A program made the position numbers and the translations under genes. A stretch of DNA of 38,052 bases from UBA8752 sp965657965 (GTDB lineage: Bacteria; Bacteroidota; Bacteroidia; Flavobacteriales_D; Sanyastnellaceae), in contig CBFHQM010000024.1 of NCBI GenBank assembly GCA_965657965.1, forward strand, positions 1 through 38,052, in the 5' to 3' direction. Shown one piece after another: positions 25,448 through 32,764 of this stretch (the first letter of the stretch is position 1; each line of letters opens with the position of its first letter). Under the pieces are notes generated by a model. That model worked only from the letters and a program-made list of their open reading frames with translations. It ran no database searches and had not been told where the DNA came from.

Positions 25448-26733
25448 GGCTCAGGGGGGCGAAGTTCAAATGCCGCTTGGATGAGGGCATCGTAGAGCAT
25501 GTCTCCAATCAACGCGTAGCCATTTCGGTTAAAATGCAGCCGGTCTGAGGCGGCGTATCCTTGGTCGTAAAGCCAGTCGATGGAGCGAGCACCACCGAGC
25601 GAGCCGTAAAGGTCCCAACAGGCCACCTTTTTCTCCTCCACCAATTCCAACATCGCGCTGCGCACGGCTTCTGCATTGGGGTTGTGTCGCTGGCGATAGT
25701 GACTGTCGTTGTTTGTGACCAGCAAGATGTCGGTTCCGGGAGAGGCCGCCCGCAAGGAGTCAATTAACGCGCCGTAGCGCTGTTTAAATCGAACCGGCTT
25801 GAATCGATCTGGCGACATGTGGGCGTCGTTGATGCCCCAGGCCAAGATGGCGAGTGTGGGTTTGAGTTCTTGGAGTTGCAGGACAAAGTGAGGGTGCCTT
25901 AACCAGGCTGCTGTGCTGGCGCCATTGCCGCCGAGATCGTGGTAAATCAAGCCGGGGGCGTCGTGCAGTCGCAAGACGCCGTGGAGGTATGCCTTTCCAG
26001 TGGGGGGCATCAAGGAGAGGGTGTCGGGCAAGTCGCGATTGGTCAACGTGACTTCGTGTAGGCCATTTTGCCTCGGGGTGAGTGGCAGTCCCTCGTTGGC
26101 CAGGGTCCAACCGCCCTCCATATTGGGTCGAGTCAGCACCATAAGAGAAGAATAGCAGTCGTTGCCAAAAGGGTGGGTCGACCACAGTTGAAGGGGGCTG
26201 GAAGAGTCCGCGCTGGCTTCAAGACCACTCAAACCCCAATCTCCGCGATGCCGGCGGTGGGCCGAGCGTTGTCCGGTCCATTCCGATGCGCATGACCACC
26301 CCGTTTCTGGGGGGCCGTTCTCGCCAACCAATCGATGTGGAGGGAGAATCCCCCGCGATACCCGGAGTCCTGGACGGTCAGCGGCGAGACGGGCACGGAA
26401 GGCCCATCCAATTCTTCCCGCCTGCACATGAGAACCTCCGAAGTGCAAAATGTGCAGTGGACCAGACGCGGCATTGGACTCGGTCAGCAAGTCGCGCCAT
26501 TGGCTTAAGAAGCGCGTCAGGTTGGACGCGCCGTACAGTCGTGCAGCGGTGCTTCCTAGCCCAGACAGGTGATCTGACCGAAAGGGGTCCAATTCCATGG
26601 CTCCCCGCTGCTGCTCTCCGTGCTCGGCTTCGAGCGCAGCTGTGGATTGGGCTAGATTGGGCCAAGAAAAGGCCAAGAGCGCCAGGGTAAAGCAGGCCAG
26701 TCGTCGGTATGCAGGGATGGACTTACGGCGCAT
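25444..26733 (-). CDS. Exported SGNH-type hydrolase or acyltransferase, second copy
   Basis: 429 residues with a signal peptide (about 1-29, ending NLAQ). SGNH blocks: HILHFGGSHVQAG with the nucleophile Ser101 (usual GDS changed to GGS), DLGGNGAS as block II, WGINDAHM as block III (Asn), and DRLHFN with Asp397 and His400. The full catalytic set is present. Between blocks I and II lies a beta-rich insertion of about 150 residues. Periplasmic partners of MBOAT proteins (AlgJ, AlgX, PatB) are SGNH proteins that transfer or remove acetyl groups. This gene overlaps the next (MBOAT) by 4 nt and the previous by 11 nt, so it belongs to a tightly coupled operon. Confidence 0.88.
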   Translation of the reverse strand: MRRKSIPAYRRLACFTLALLAFSWPNLAQSTAALEAEHGEQQRGAMELDPFRSDHLSGLGSTAARLYGASNLTRFLSQWRDLLTESNAASGPLHILHFGGSHVQAGRIGWAFRARLAADRPGLRVSRGILPPHRLVGENGPPETGWSCASEWTGQRSAHRRHRGDWGLSGLEASADSSSPLQLWSTHPFGNDCYSSLMVLTRPNMEGGWTLANEGLPLTPRQNGLHEVTLTNRDLPDTLSLMPPTGKAYLHGVLRLHDAPGLIYHDLGGNGASTAAWLRHPHFVLQLQELKPTLAILAWGINDAHMSPDRFKPVRFKQRYGALIDSLRAASPGTDILLVTNNDSHYRQRHNPNAEAVRSAMLELVEEKKVACWDLYGSLGGARSIDWLYDQGYAASDRLHFNRNGYALIGDMLYDALIQAAFELRPPEP

Positions 26734-28423
26734 GTTGCAACGTCATGGGGGTCGGCAGGGCTTGCGCTGGTCTTGGCACAATGCCACTCATCGGCTTCTG
26801 GCCACCGCCGCGTTTCCAAGATCTGAATTCGGCCCAGAGCGCCCGATCCAGCAAAGCGCCCACCTTCTTTGCACCAAGGGGGGTCAAGTGAACGTGATCT
26901 GCTCCAGCCAATGCGGGTGTGGCCTTTACCCATGCCGGCATGCTGCCCAATCCCCCCATGACCTCCAGCAGGTCCCAATGTGCGGCACCTTGGTCGAGCG
27001 ACACCGCTTTGAGTGCGTTCCTTACCGCATCCAATTGAGGATAGGGGGTCCACTCAAGGCCCGTTTTTTGGGCCATGTCCGACGGGCCGATCACCAAGAT
27101 GGCCGCATGGGGAGCGAGCGATTGAAACAATTGAATTTGGCGTCCAAACCAGCCGGCGTAACGTTCTGCGGAAGCCGAGTCCTTGCAATAAGGGACGGTG
27201 TTGCCTCCAAATTGCAGCACGACGAGGTCGGGGTTGATTTGCCGGAGTTGCTTGGAGAAGGTGGGGCGATGGAGCTTGCGGAACAAGGTTCCCGAAGATC
27301 CTCGCATGGCCACGGCGTGCCATTGGACGCCTGCACCCAGCGGGTGAACCGCAAACAGCCGAGGCGGTGTTGCCGAAAAACACACTTCGGCAGGGGAAGC
27401 CGTCCCAGAAGGCGTTCGGGGCACAGTCCATGTGATTTGGCCTGCAGGCTCTCCAGCGCGCAGGGTGTCGACAGGGAGACCGTTGAGCATAACCTCGGTC
27501 TCCACAGCCACTTGGTCGTGCCAAACCGACAGGCCATCCCACTGGCCAAAAGAGGCGTGGGCCCTGCGTTCGGGTTGGAGGGTGAGGCACGCGGGTTCTC
27601 CATCCAAAACGGTTGCTGTGGCATAACTGGCCAGCAGGCCGTAGTTCTCGTCTTGGTCTGTGGTGTCGCGACGACCATAACGGGTATGGCGTTGCCATTG
27701 GCTCGAGTGACGCTGAGACAAGGCAAAACTCTGGACCAAGGGGACGGGGGGTTGGATGCCGGGACCATATCCGCCCCACCGCGCTTGCCATTTGTGCCGG
27801 AGGGTGCCGGAGATGCGGTCTCCTTCGATTTGACTGTCGCCAAAGTGCAATACAGTGACCGGGAGTCCTGCATTCAATCGCGCGAACAGCGTGTCAAATT
27901 GGCATTGGGCCGGTTTTGGAATGCGCACGCGAAGGGACAGTGGAATCCAGTCTCCCGTGCTGTTTGCAGCGAGGTCAACCACGGCCTTCACAGGGGAGCG
28001 TAAAGCGGCAGAATCGAGGGGTATTGGGTTGGGTGAGTTTTGAGGAGCCGGGTCAGCCGTGGACGAGAGGGTGTCCAGCGCATCAGGTTGAGCGGATGTT
28101 GAATCGATGGACACCAAGGCATCTGCTGGTGTCGATGGAGACATGGCTTGAGCCTCCTCAGAAGACTCGGCGGCGGTCAGCTGAGCATCGTAAGTATTCA
28201 AGAGGTCTTGCACGTCTTCGGGCGCCCACCGGTGAACAATGGGGGGTGCGGTTTCGGCGCTCAAATAAGGAGCCAAGGCCTTGGGCATGGGCATTTTGAT
28301 GTGCACGCCTGCCACATTCCATCCTTCTTCGGGACAAATCCGCGAAAGGAAAACCACACATGTGCCCACCAAGAGCAAAGCCATCACAGGGCGCCATGGC
28401 CCAAAGGAGGAGGGGCTGCTCAT
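26723..28423 (-). CDS. Membrane-anchored SGNH-type hydrolase or acyltransferase, first copy
   Basis: 566 residues. One N-terminal membrane segment (about 11-28) anchors it with the bulk in the periplasm. A linker of about 100 residues, rich in Ala, Ser, Pro, Asp and Thr (80-150), precedes the SGNH domain. Blocks are VLHFGDSQIEGD with Ser197, the GGN motif at 406-408 (QFGGNTV), and ADHVHLTPLG with Asp509 and His512. It shares the layout of the following protein (HFG-S...GG-N...D-x2-H), so the two are paralogues by motif order. The start overlaps the LysM gene stop by 4 nt (ATGA) and the stop overlaps the second SGNH gene by 11 nt. The likely substrate is a cell-wall or surface glycan; acyl donor and direction are inference. 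Confidence 0.88.
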   Translation of the reverse strand: MSSPSSFGPWRPVMALLLVGTCVVFLSRICPEEGWNVAGVHIKMPMPKALAPYLSAETAPPIVHRWAPEDVQDLLNTYDAQLTAAESSEEAQAMSPSTPADALVSIDSTSAQPDALDTLSSTADPAPQNSPNPIPLDSAALRSPVKAVVDLAANSTGDWIPLSLRVRIPKPAQCQFDTLFARLNAGLPVTVLHFGDSQIEGDRISGTLRHKWQARWGGYGPGIQPPVPLVQSFALSQRHSSQWQRHTRYGRRDTTDQDENYGLLASYATATVLDGEPACLTLQPERRAHASFGQWDGLSVWHDQVAVETEVMLNGLPVDTLRAGEPAGQITWTVPRTPSGTASPAEVCFSATPPRLFAVHPLGAGVQWHAVAMRGSSGTLFRKLHRPTFSKQLRQINPDLVVLQFGGNTVPYCKDSASAERYAGWFGRQIQLFQSLAPHAAILVIGPSDMAQKTGLEWTPYPQLDAVRNALKAVSLDQGAAHWDLLEVMGGLGSMPAWVKATPALAGADHVHLTPLGAKKVGALLDRALWAEFRSWKRGGGQKPMSGIVPRPAQALPTPMTLQHAP

Positions 28424-29802
28424 GGGGATGGAATGCGGATTTGCATGCCCGGGCGAAGCGCCTCGGGCGGAGTGTCATTGCAGGTCAAAAGGTCGTCGAG
28501 CGCCACACCGGGATACTGCTGGGCAATGGTCCAATACGATTCTCCTTCTCGGACGGTATGCCAAGTCCATGCGTCCAATGGGGCGCTTGTCTTGGGGTTG
28601 GGTGTGGTTGGCGGAGCAGCCTTAGGAGGCGGACACCGCATGTTCAATGCTTGGCCGACTTGAATCTGATCTCCGCTCAAGCCGTTCCATTCTTGGATGT
28701 CTTCGATGCGGACCCCGCAGCGGCGGGCGATGGTGCCAAGAACTTCTCCGGAACGGACCACGTGCTGCCAAAGGTGAGCGGGAGCGTCCGGCTGAGGCCG
28801 CCAAGTGCACCATTCTGCGATGGAAAAGGTGGGCGTTTCCGCAGACTGCATCAATGCCGATGGGAGCCACACTTTGTTTCGTGCGGCGTTTAGGCCAATG
28901 GAATCTGTGGTGAACCATGGATTCTCGTTGCGGATCATTCGGAAGTCCACGTCCGCTCGGGCCAAGTATTGAAAAAACAGCGGGGCATCCGTAGCGCAGG
29001 CATGGGCCTGCCAATCTCTGGCCCGCAGTGCCCAAAGCGCCGCAAAGCTGTCGCGCTGGAAGTTGCGGTCGACCTGCAGGAGAACGCGCAACAGGTGAAG
29101 CCAACCCAACACGTCGGCATCGAGGCGGTCGGCATCAAATTGTCGGGCGGCTTCAAAGCCACGCACAAAGGCCATCACTTGCAGGAGGGGAGAGGCAGGG
29201 AATTCGGATTGGACTTGGCCGATTCGCCCACAAACTGCCGGCCCCATCCGTTCCGGCAGATGGCGCTCGTCCCATCCTCGCCGCACCTCCAAACCAAGTT
29301 GCAGTGCCGTTGGCATGTCCATCGCCCAGGGTCCGGCGCGTCGGCCTGGTCCGTAGTAGCCGTTGTCCCAGCCGGTCAACGCCATGGGCAAGATGACCCA
29401 CTCTAGCGGTAAGCCCTCGGAGCCCAATTGGGCTTCCATTTCGCCGCGGTAACGGTCGGATTGGGCGTGAACCAATTTGAACCGCATCATGCCTTGGTCC
29501 AGAAGACGGTCGAGTGCACGATCTGCGTGGTGCTCTGCCAAAGGCAAGGCCTCGAGCTCGGCAATCAAAGACTTGGCCCAGGGGCTGAATTCACGCCAAT
29601 GGTCCACGGTCAATTCGGGCACCATCGGATTCACAATGCTGCCGGGTTCGAGCAGCTCCATGTCTTGAGCCCATCCGCGGACTTCGAAATCAGACACCAT
29701 GACCGACCAACGTCTAAGGTCGGGTTGTGCTGTTCCGCGCACTGAACAGAGGAGGATACAACCCAATAGAATTAAGGGGATGGCCCGCAAGGATATCGGC
29801 AT
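28420..29802 (-). CDS. LysM protein with degenerate lytic-transglycosylase domain
   Basis: 460 residues. Signal peptide about 1-26 (ending GTAQ). Residues about 125-225 resemble the SLT domain of MltD-type transglycosylases: LPLEWVILPMALTGWD (131-146), then GRRAGPWAM. The MltD equivalent of the first segment has LLPFVES, so the catalytic Glu is replaced by Leu142. The AAYNAG segment near the end of the domain is not recognisable either. Two LysM domains follow (about 346-389 and 415-457), separated by a Pro/Thr linker, and should bind peptidoglycan. It is the first gene of the operon with two SGNH proteins and an MBOAT protein. I infer a non-catalytic, wall-binding role, perhaps docking the acyl-transfer proteins. 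The SLT relation should be confirmed by profile search. Confidence 0.85.
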   Translation of the reverse strand: MPISLRAIPLILLGCILLCSVRGTAQPDLRRWSVMVSDFEVRGWAQDMELLEPGSIVNPMVPELTVDHWREFSPWAKSLIAELEALPLAEHHADRALDRLLDQGMMRFKLVHAQSDRYRGEMEAQLGSEGLPLEWVILPMALTGWDNGYYGPGRRAGPWAMDMPTALQLGLEVRRGWDERHLPERMGPAVCGRIGQVQSEFPASPLLQVMAFVRGFEAARQFDADRLDADVLGWLHLLRVLLQVDRNFQRDSFAALWALRARDWQAHACATDAPLFFQYLARADVDFRMIRNENPWFTTDSIGLNAARNKVWLPSALMQSAETPTFSIAEWCTWRPQPDAPAHLWQHVVRSGEVLGTIARRCGVRIEDIQEWNGLSGDQIQVGQALNMRCPPPKAAPPTTPNPKTSAPLDAWTWHTVREGESYWTIAQQYPGVALDDLLTCNDTPPEALRPGMQIRIPSP

Positions 29803-29860
29803 ATTCGTACACGAAGATGGCGTTTGTCGGGCTTAACTTCTAGTGCTACCTGCTGTTGTT

Positions 29861-31477
29861 ATGCCCGATGCCTCCCGATTAAATCCAGAGAGTGATGTGC
29901 ACAAGCGCATCGAATTGCTCGAACGCGAAGTTCATGGACTGCGTCGATCGAATCAGAATTACCGTGGCATCATCGAAAACATGGAGCTGGGGATTCTGGA
30001 GGTGGACCTCGACGAACGGATTGTTCGGGCTTATCCAAAATTCTGTGACTTGGTGGGTTACGCCGAAGAGGAACTCCTGGGGCAGAATGCCCGAGAGATG
30101 TTCCTTGCCGAAGACTTGCACAGCACCATGGACGCGGTCGCAAAAATGCGAAACCGCGGAAAGAGCGGGTTGTACGAAATGCCGATTCGAACCAAGTCTG
30201 GCGAGCTCAAATGGCTGTTGATTAGCGGTGTTCCCTTGCGCAACCTCGATGGCGACATCGTAGGGTCCATGGGCACGCACTACGACATTTCGGAACGCAA
30301 GGAAAAGGAGGGCGCGCTGCACATTGCCAAAGAGGCGGCAGAGCGCGCTCAAATGGCGGAGCGTGAGTTCTTGGCCCGAATGAGCCACGAAATTCGCACC
30401 CCCTTGAATGCCATCATGGGCATGTCCAGTCTCATGAGTGATTCTGGACTGAGCGAGGAGCAACGCGAGTTTTTGACCGCCATTCAAAACAGCAGCACCT
30501 TGTTGCACCGCATGCTGAGCGGTCTGCTGGACCTGTCCAAATTGGAGGCCGACAAAATGGAAGTGAAGCGGGTTCCCACAGTGCCGTCCAAAGTCCTCTC
30601 GGATGTGGTCGGCTCATTTGGACCCATCCTGTCAGCCAAGGATGTCAAGGTGGAGTGCAAGTGGTCAAAAGCGTTGGAAGAGCCTTACCTCTTGGATGGC
30701 AAAATGTTGACTCAGGTGGTCATGAATTTGGTGGGCAATGCCGTCAAGTTTACCGATGAGGGGCGAATCGAAGTGAATGCCAAATGGTCAAAAGGACCTG
30801 GAAAGGGGCAGTTGACCGTCGAGGTAAAGGACACGGGCATTGGCATTTCAAAAGTGGATCAGCAACATGTGTTCAATCGATTCAAACAGGCGTCCAATCG
30901 ACAAGTCCAACACGGTGGAACGGGCCTGGGGCTGGCCCTTGTCCAACAGATGTGCCGCCTCCATGGCGGAGACGTGTCGGTGGAGAGCCAGCTTGGAGAA
31001 GGGGCAAGTTTCCGGTTTCATTTCGCAGTAGAAAAGGCCTCTGCACCGACAAAAAATGGTCAAAACTCAGGGTTGCCCCTCTCTGGCCTTCGTGTATTGG
31101 TGGCCGAAGACAATGCCGCCAACGTGTTGATTGTAGAAACGCTGTTGAAGCGATGGGGTTGTCTTGCGCGGGTGGTGGGCAATGGATTGGAGGCCGCAGA
31201 GGCATGTGCAAAGGACACTTTTGATGTGGTTCTGATGGACATAGAAATGCCGCTTTGCGATGGAAGGGAGTCCACTCAACTCATCCGGGCGGCCGAGAGC
31301 AAATCATCCAAACGTGCAGTCCCCATTGTGGGGCTCAGTGCCTTTGCGTTTGAGGAGGACAAGTGGCAAGCGATTGAGGCGGGCATGAATGGGTTCTTGA
31401 GCAAGCCTTACACCGAGGCAGAACTCAAAGCCATCATGGTCGAACAATTGGCCAATGACGGTAACAAAGCCCGGTGA
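29861..31477 (+). CDS. Hybrid sensor histidine kinase with PAS and receiver domains
   Basis: 538 residues from ATG 29861 (GTG 29843 in frame). No membrane segment, so it senses in the cytoplasm. A short coiled coil precedes a PAS domain with PAC (about 25-145; NMELGILEVDLDERIV, then SGVPLRNLDGDIVGSMGTHYDISER). Next are HisKA with ARMSHEIRTPLNA (His176), HATPase_c with MNLVGNAVKF (N box), VKDTGIGI (G1) and GGTGLGLALVQ (G2), and a C-terminal receiver with AEDNAAN, DVVLMDIEMP (phospho-acceptor Asp460) and the Lys in FLSKPY. The chain is complete, without an Hpt domain, so a partner Hpt or output protein is encoded elsewhere. It is divergent from the LysM operon (58 bp apart), but a functional link is not shown. 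Confidence 0.94.
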   Translation: MPDASRLNPESDVHKRIELLEREVHGLRRSNQNYRGIIENMELGILEVDLDERIVRAYPKFCDLVGYAEEELLGQNAREMFLAEDLHSTMDAVAKMRNRGKSGLYEMPIRTKSGELKWLLISGVPLRNLDGDIVGSMGTHYDISERKEKEGALHIAKEAAERAQMAEREFLARMSHEIRTPLNAIMGMSSLMSDSGLSEEQREFLTAIQNSSTLLHRMLSGLLDLSKLEADKMEVKRVPTVPSKVLSDVVGSFGPILSAKDVKVECKWSKALEEPYLLDGKMLTQVVMNLVGNAVKFTDEGRIEVNAKWSKGPGKGQLTVEVKDTGIGISKVDQQHVFNRFKQASNRQVQHGGTGLGLALVQQMCRLHGGDVSVESQLGEGASFRFHFAVEKASAPTKNGQNSGLPLSGLRVLVAEDNAANVLIVETLLKRWGCLARVVGNGLEAAEACAKDTFDVVLMDIEMPLCDGRESTQLIRAAESKSSKRAVPIVGLSAFAFEEDKWQAIEAGMNGFLSKPYTEAELKAIMVEQLANDGNKAR

Positions 31478-31488
31478 GCCATGTGTGT

Positions 31489-31511
31489 NNNNNNNNNNNN
31501 NNNNNNNNNNN
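31489..31511. other. Assembly gap (23 N)
   Basis: Run of 23 N flanked on the left by ATGTGTGT and on the right by AT-rich sequence starting TGTAGATAAAAATG. The bases inside are unknown and the real gap length may differ. Confidence 0.99.
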
Positions 31512-31527
31512 TGTAGATAAAAATGTA

Positions 31528-31561
31528 TAATTTGCACACAAAGAGAATAATGTGTAAATTA
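31528..31561. repeat. Inverted repeat 1 in AT-rich spacer
   Basis: TAATTTGCACAC (31528-31539) pairs with GTGTAAATTA (31552-31561), a 10-bp stem with a 2-nt GC bulge and a 12-nt loop. It is the first of three consecutive hairpins downstream of the gap. The 31478-31736 spacer contains no convincing gene. Confidence 0.6.
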
Positions 31562-31565
31562 GAGA

Positions 31566-31605
31566 TGTGGTTGACAGGCACTTCCTCGAAGGGAAGTCAA
31601 CCACA
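31566..31605. repeat. Inverted repeat 2 in AT-rich spacer
   Basis: TGTGGTTGAC (31566-31575) and its exact complement GTCAACCACA (31596-31605) form a 10-bp stem with a 20-nt loop. The loop holds a smaller stem, CTTCC with GGAAG (31581-31585 with 31592-31596, whose last base belongs to the outer arm). Confidence 0.75.
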
Positions 31606-31620
31606 GTTGTGAATCGTAGA

Positions 31621-31646
31621 GAAGCACCCGCAACGGCGGGTGTTTC
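31621..31646. terminator. Strong GC-rich hairpin, possible terminator of the sensor kinase transcript
   Basis: GAAGCACCCGC (31621-31631), loop AACG, GCGGGTGTTTC (31636-31646): 11-bp stem with one G-U pair. There is no long U tract after it, only TTT inside the stem end, so rho-independent termination is plausible but not proven. Confidence 0.5.
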
Positions 31647-31723
31647 CAATTTAAGGGGTTTGTTTTTGATGAGGTTGTGGGAAAGCTTTAGGCGACCAAT
31701 GTTTCACTTTTCTGAACGTGGAA

Positions 31724-31731
31724 TACATTGA
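31724..31731 (+). promoter_or_regulatory. Candidate -7 box upstream of DUF458 gene
   Basis: TACATTGA, then TAACC and ATG 31737 (5-nt spacing). It has the TAnnTT pattern seen before other starts. No -33 TTG seen. Confidence 0.35.
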
Positions 31732-31736
31732 TAACC

Positions 31737-32210
31737 ATGGAAGGAGACAGATCCGAGCGCAGGTTCAAAGTCATGGGGGGAAGGCGCACGTTTGATGTGT
31801 GCCGATACGTGGCGCAGATGCAAAACTCCGGAAGTGCTTTTGCACTTGTCATCGGATGTGACAGCCAAAATCATCGCAACCACACCGTGTACGTGACCAC
31901 AGTGGTGTTTCGGTTTCCTCGGTCTGGCGCCCATGTGATTTACCGAAAAGAAAAGGTGCCCAAGATCCTCGACATGTGGACGAAACTGTGGGGCGAAACC
32001 GAACGTTCAGTGGCTTTGGCCCACTTGCTGCGGGAAGAGGTGGGGGCAGACGTCGAACAAATCGACCTCGATTTCAACACTGACCCCACGCATCCTTCGA
32101 ATAAAGTCTTGAGTGCATCTGCCGGTTACATCCAATCTTTGGGCTTCGAAAGTGCGGCCAAGCCCAACCTGCTGATGGCGGCTTGGGCCGCTGATGCCCT
32201 TTGTCAATGA
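31737..32210 (+). CDS. DUF458 / YkuK-like RNase H-fold protein
   Basis: 157 residues from ATG 31737 (TTG 31728 in frame). The match is to DUF458 (YkuK): IGCDSQNHRNHTVYV with the acidic Asp, a hydrophobic strand with IYRKEKVPKILDMW, SVALAHLLREEV, the DLDFNTDP segment and LSASAGYIQSLGFESAAKPN ending in AADAL. The family adopts an RNase H-like fold and some acidic residues of the active site are visible; activity is not established. The stop TGA overlaps the ATG of the next gene by 4 nt, so the two are translationally coupled. Confidence 0.85.
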   Translation: MEGDRSERRFKVMGGRRTFDVCRYVAQMQNSGSAFALVIGCDSQNHRNHTVYVTTVVFRFPRSGAHVIYRKEKVPKILDMWTKLWGETERSVALAHLLREEVGADVEQIDLDFNTDPTHPSNKVLSASAGYIQSLGFESAAKPNLLMAAWAADALCQ

Positions 32211-32692
32211 ACACCACCCAGAAGTTGGAGACCCGCGTTTGCGTGAAAGCGCCCATGGAGGAAGTGTGGGACTTTTTCCAAACGGCTCAAAACCTCACTT
32301 CCATGACACCGCCGGATCAAAAGGTGCGCATTGAGCGCAACGGCGATGTTCCGCTGCATCCTGGACTCGAAATTCGGATTTCGGTGTCCCCCGCGCTTGG
32401 AATCCGGACGGGGTGGCTCACCCGAATCGAAGAAGTTCATCCCGCAGGAAAGGGGGAGCGCGAAGCTTGGTTTAGGGACACACAGCGGCAGGGGCCTTTT
32501 TCCATTTGGAACCACACCCATCGGTTTCGGGCATTGGAGGAGGGCGGCACCGAGATTGTGGATCAATTGGAATACCGCCTGCCGTTTGGGCGTTTTGGCC
32601 AAGCTGTGGCCGGATGGTGGATCAAACGGCAAATGCAAGGCCTCTTTGCTTTTCGCACTTCTGCCTTGCACCAAACTTTTGGCGCGCCTTAA
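32207..32692 (+). CDS. SRPBCC-family protein, coupled to DUF458
   Basis: 161 residues from ATG 32207. The Bet v 1-like helix-grip fold is suggested by VKAPMEEVWDFFQTAQNLTSMTPP, LEIRISVSP, then GPFSIWNHTHRFRAL and IVDQLEYRLPFGRFGQ with the C-terminal amphipathic helix. It matches the stand-alone SRPBCC proteins related to the C-terminal half of SulA-like epimerase fusions. Ligand unknown. The start lies within the preceding DUF458 stop (ATGA). The two proteins may act together, but there is no direct evidence. Confidence 0.82.
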   Translation: MNTTQKLETRVCVKAPMEEVWDFFQTAQNLTSMTPPDQKVRIERNGDVPLHPGLEIRISVSPALGIRTGWLTRIEEVHPAGKGEREAWFRDTQRQGPFSIWNHTHRFRALEEGGTEIVDQLEYRLPFGRFGQAVAGWWIKRQMQGLFAFRTSALHQTFGAP

Positions 32693-32752
32693 CCCAAGCC
32701 AACTTTTGTCCCACTGGTGCTCTTGCCTCGACATCGACAGGGTGGAAGACAG

Positions 32753-32760
32753 TATCTTGC
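32753..32760 (+). promoter_or_regulatory. Candidate -7 box, 4 nt before the T9SS cargo start at 32765
   Basis: TATCTTGC, then CACC and ATG. The TAnnTT core is at the recurrent 4-nt spacing. Confidence 0.35.
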
Positions 32761-32764
32761 CACC

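Noticed and set aside
26597..28003. 468-codon plus-strand open frame across the SGNH genes
   Set aside because: The minus strand carries SGNH catalytic blocks and overlapping stops and starts; the plus-strand translation is Arg/His-rich, typical of a shadow frame.
31566..31605. Possible integron attC site
   Set aside because: The inverted repeats contain GTTGAC and GTCAAC, but they do not match the attC core consensus in order or sequence, and no integrase or gene cassette is nearby.
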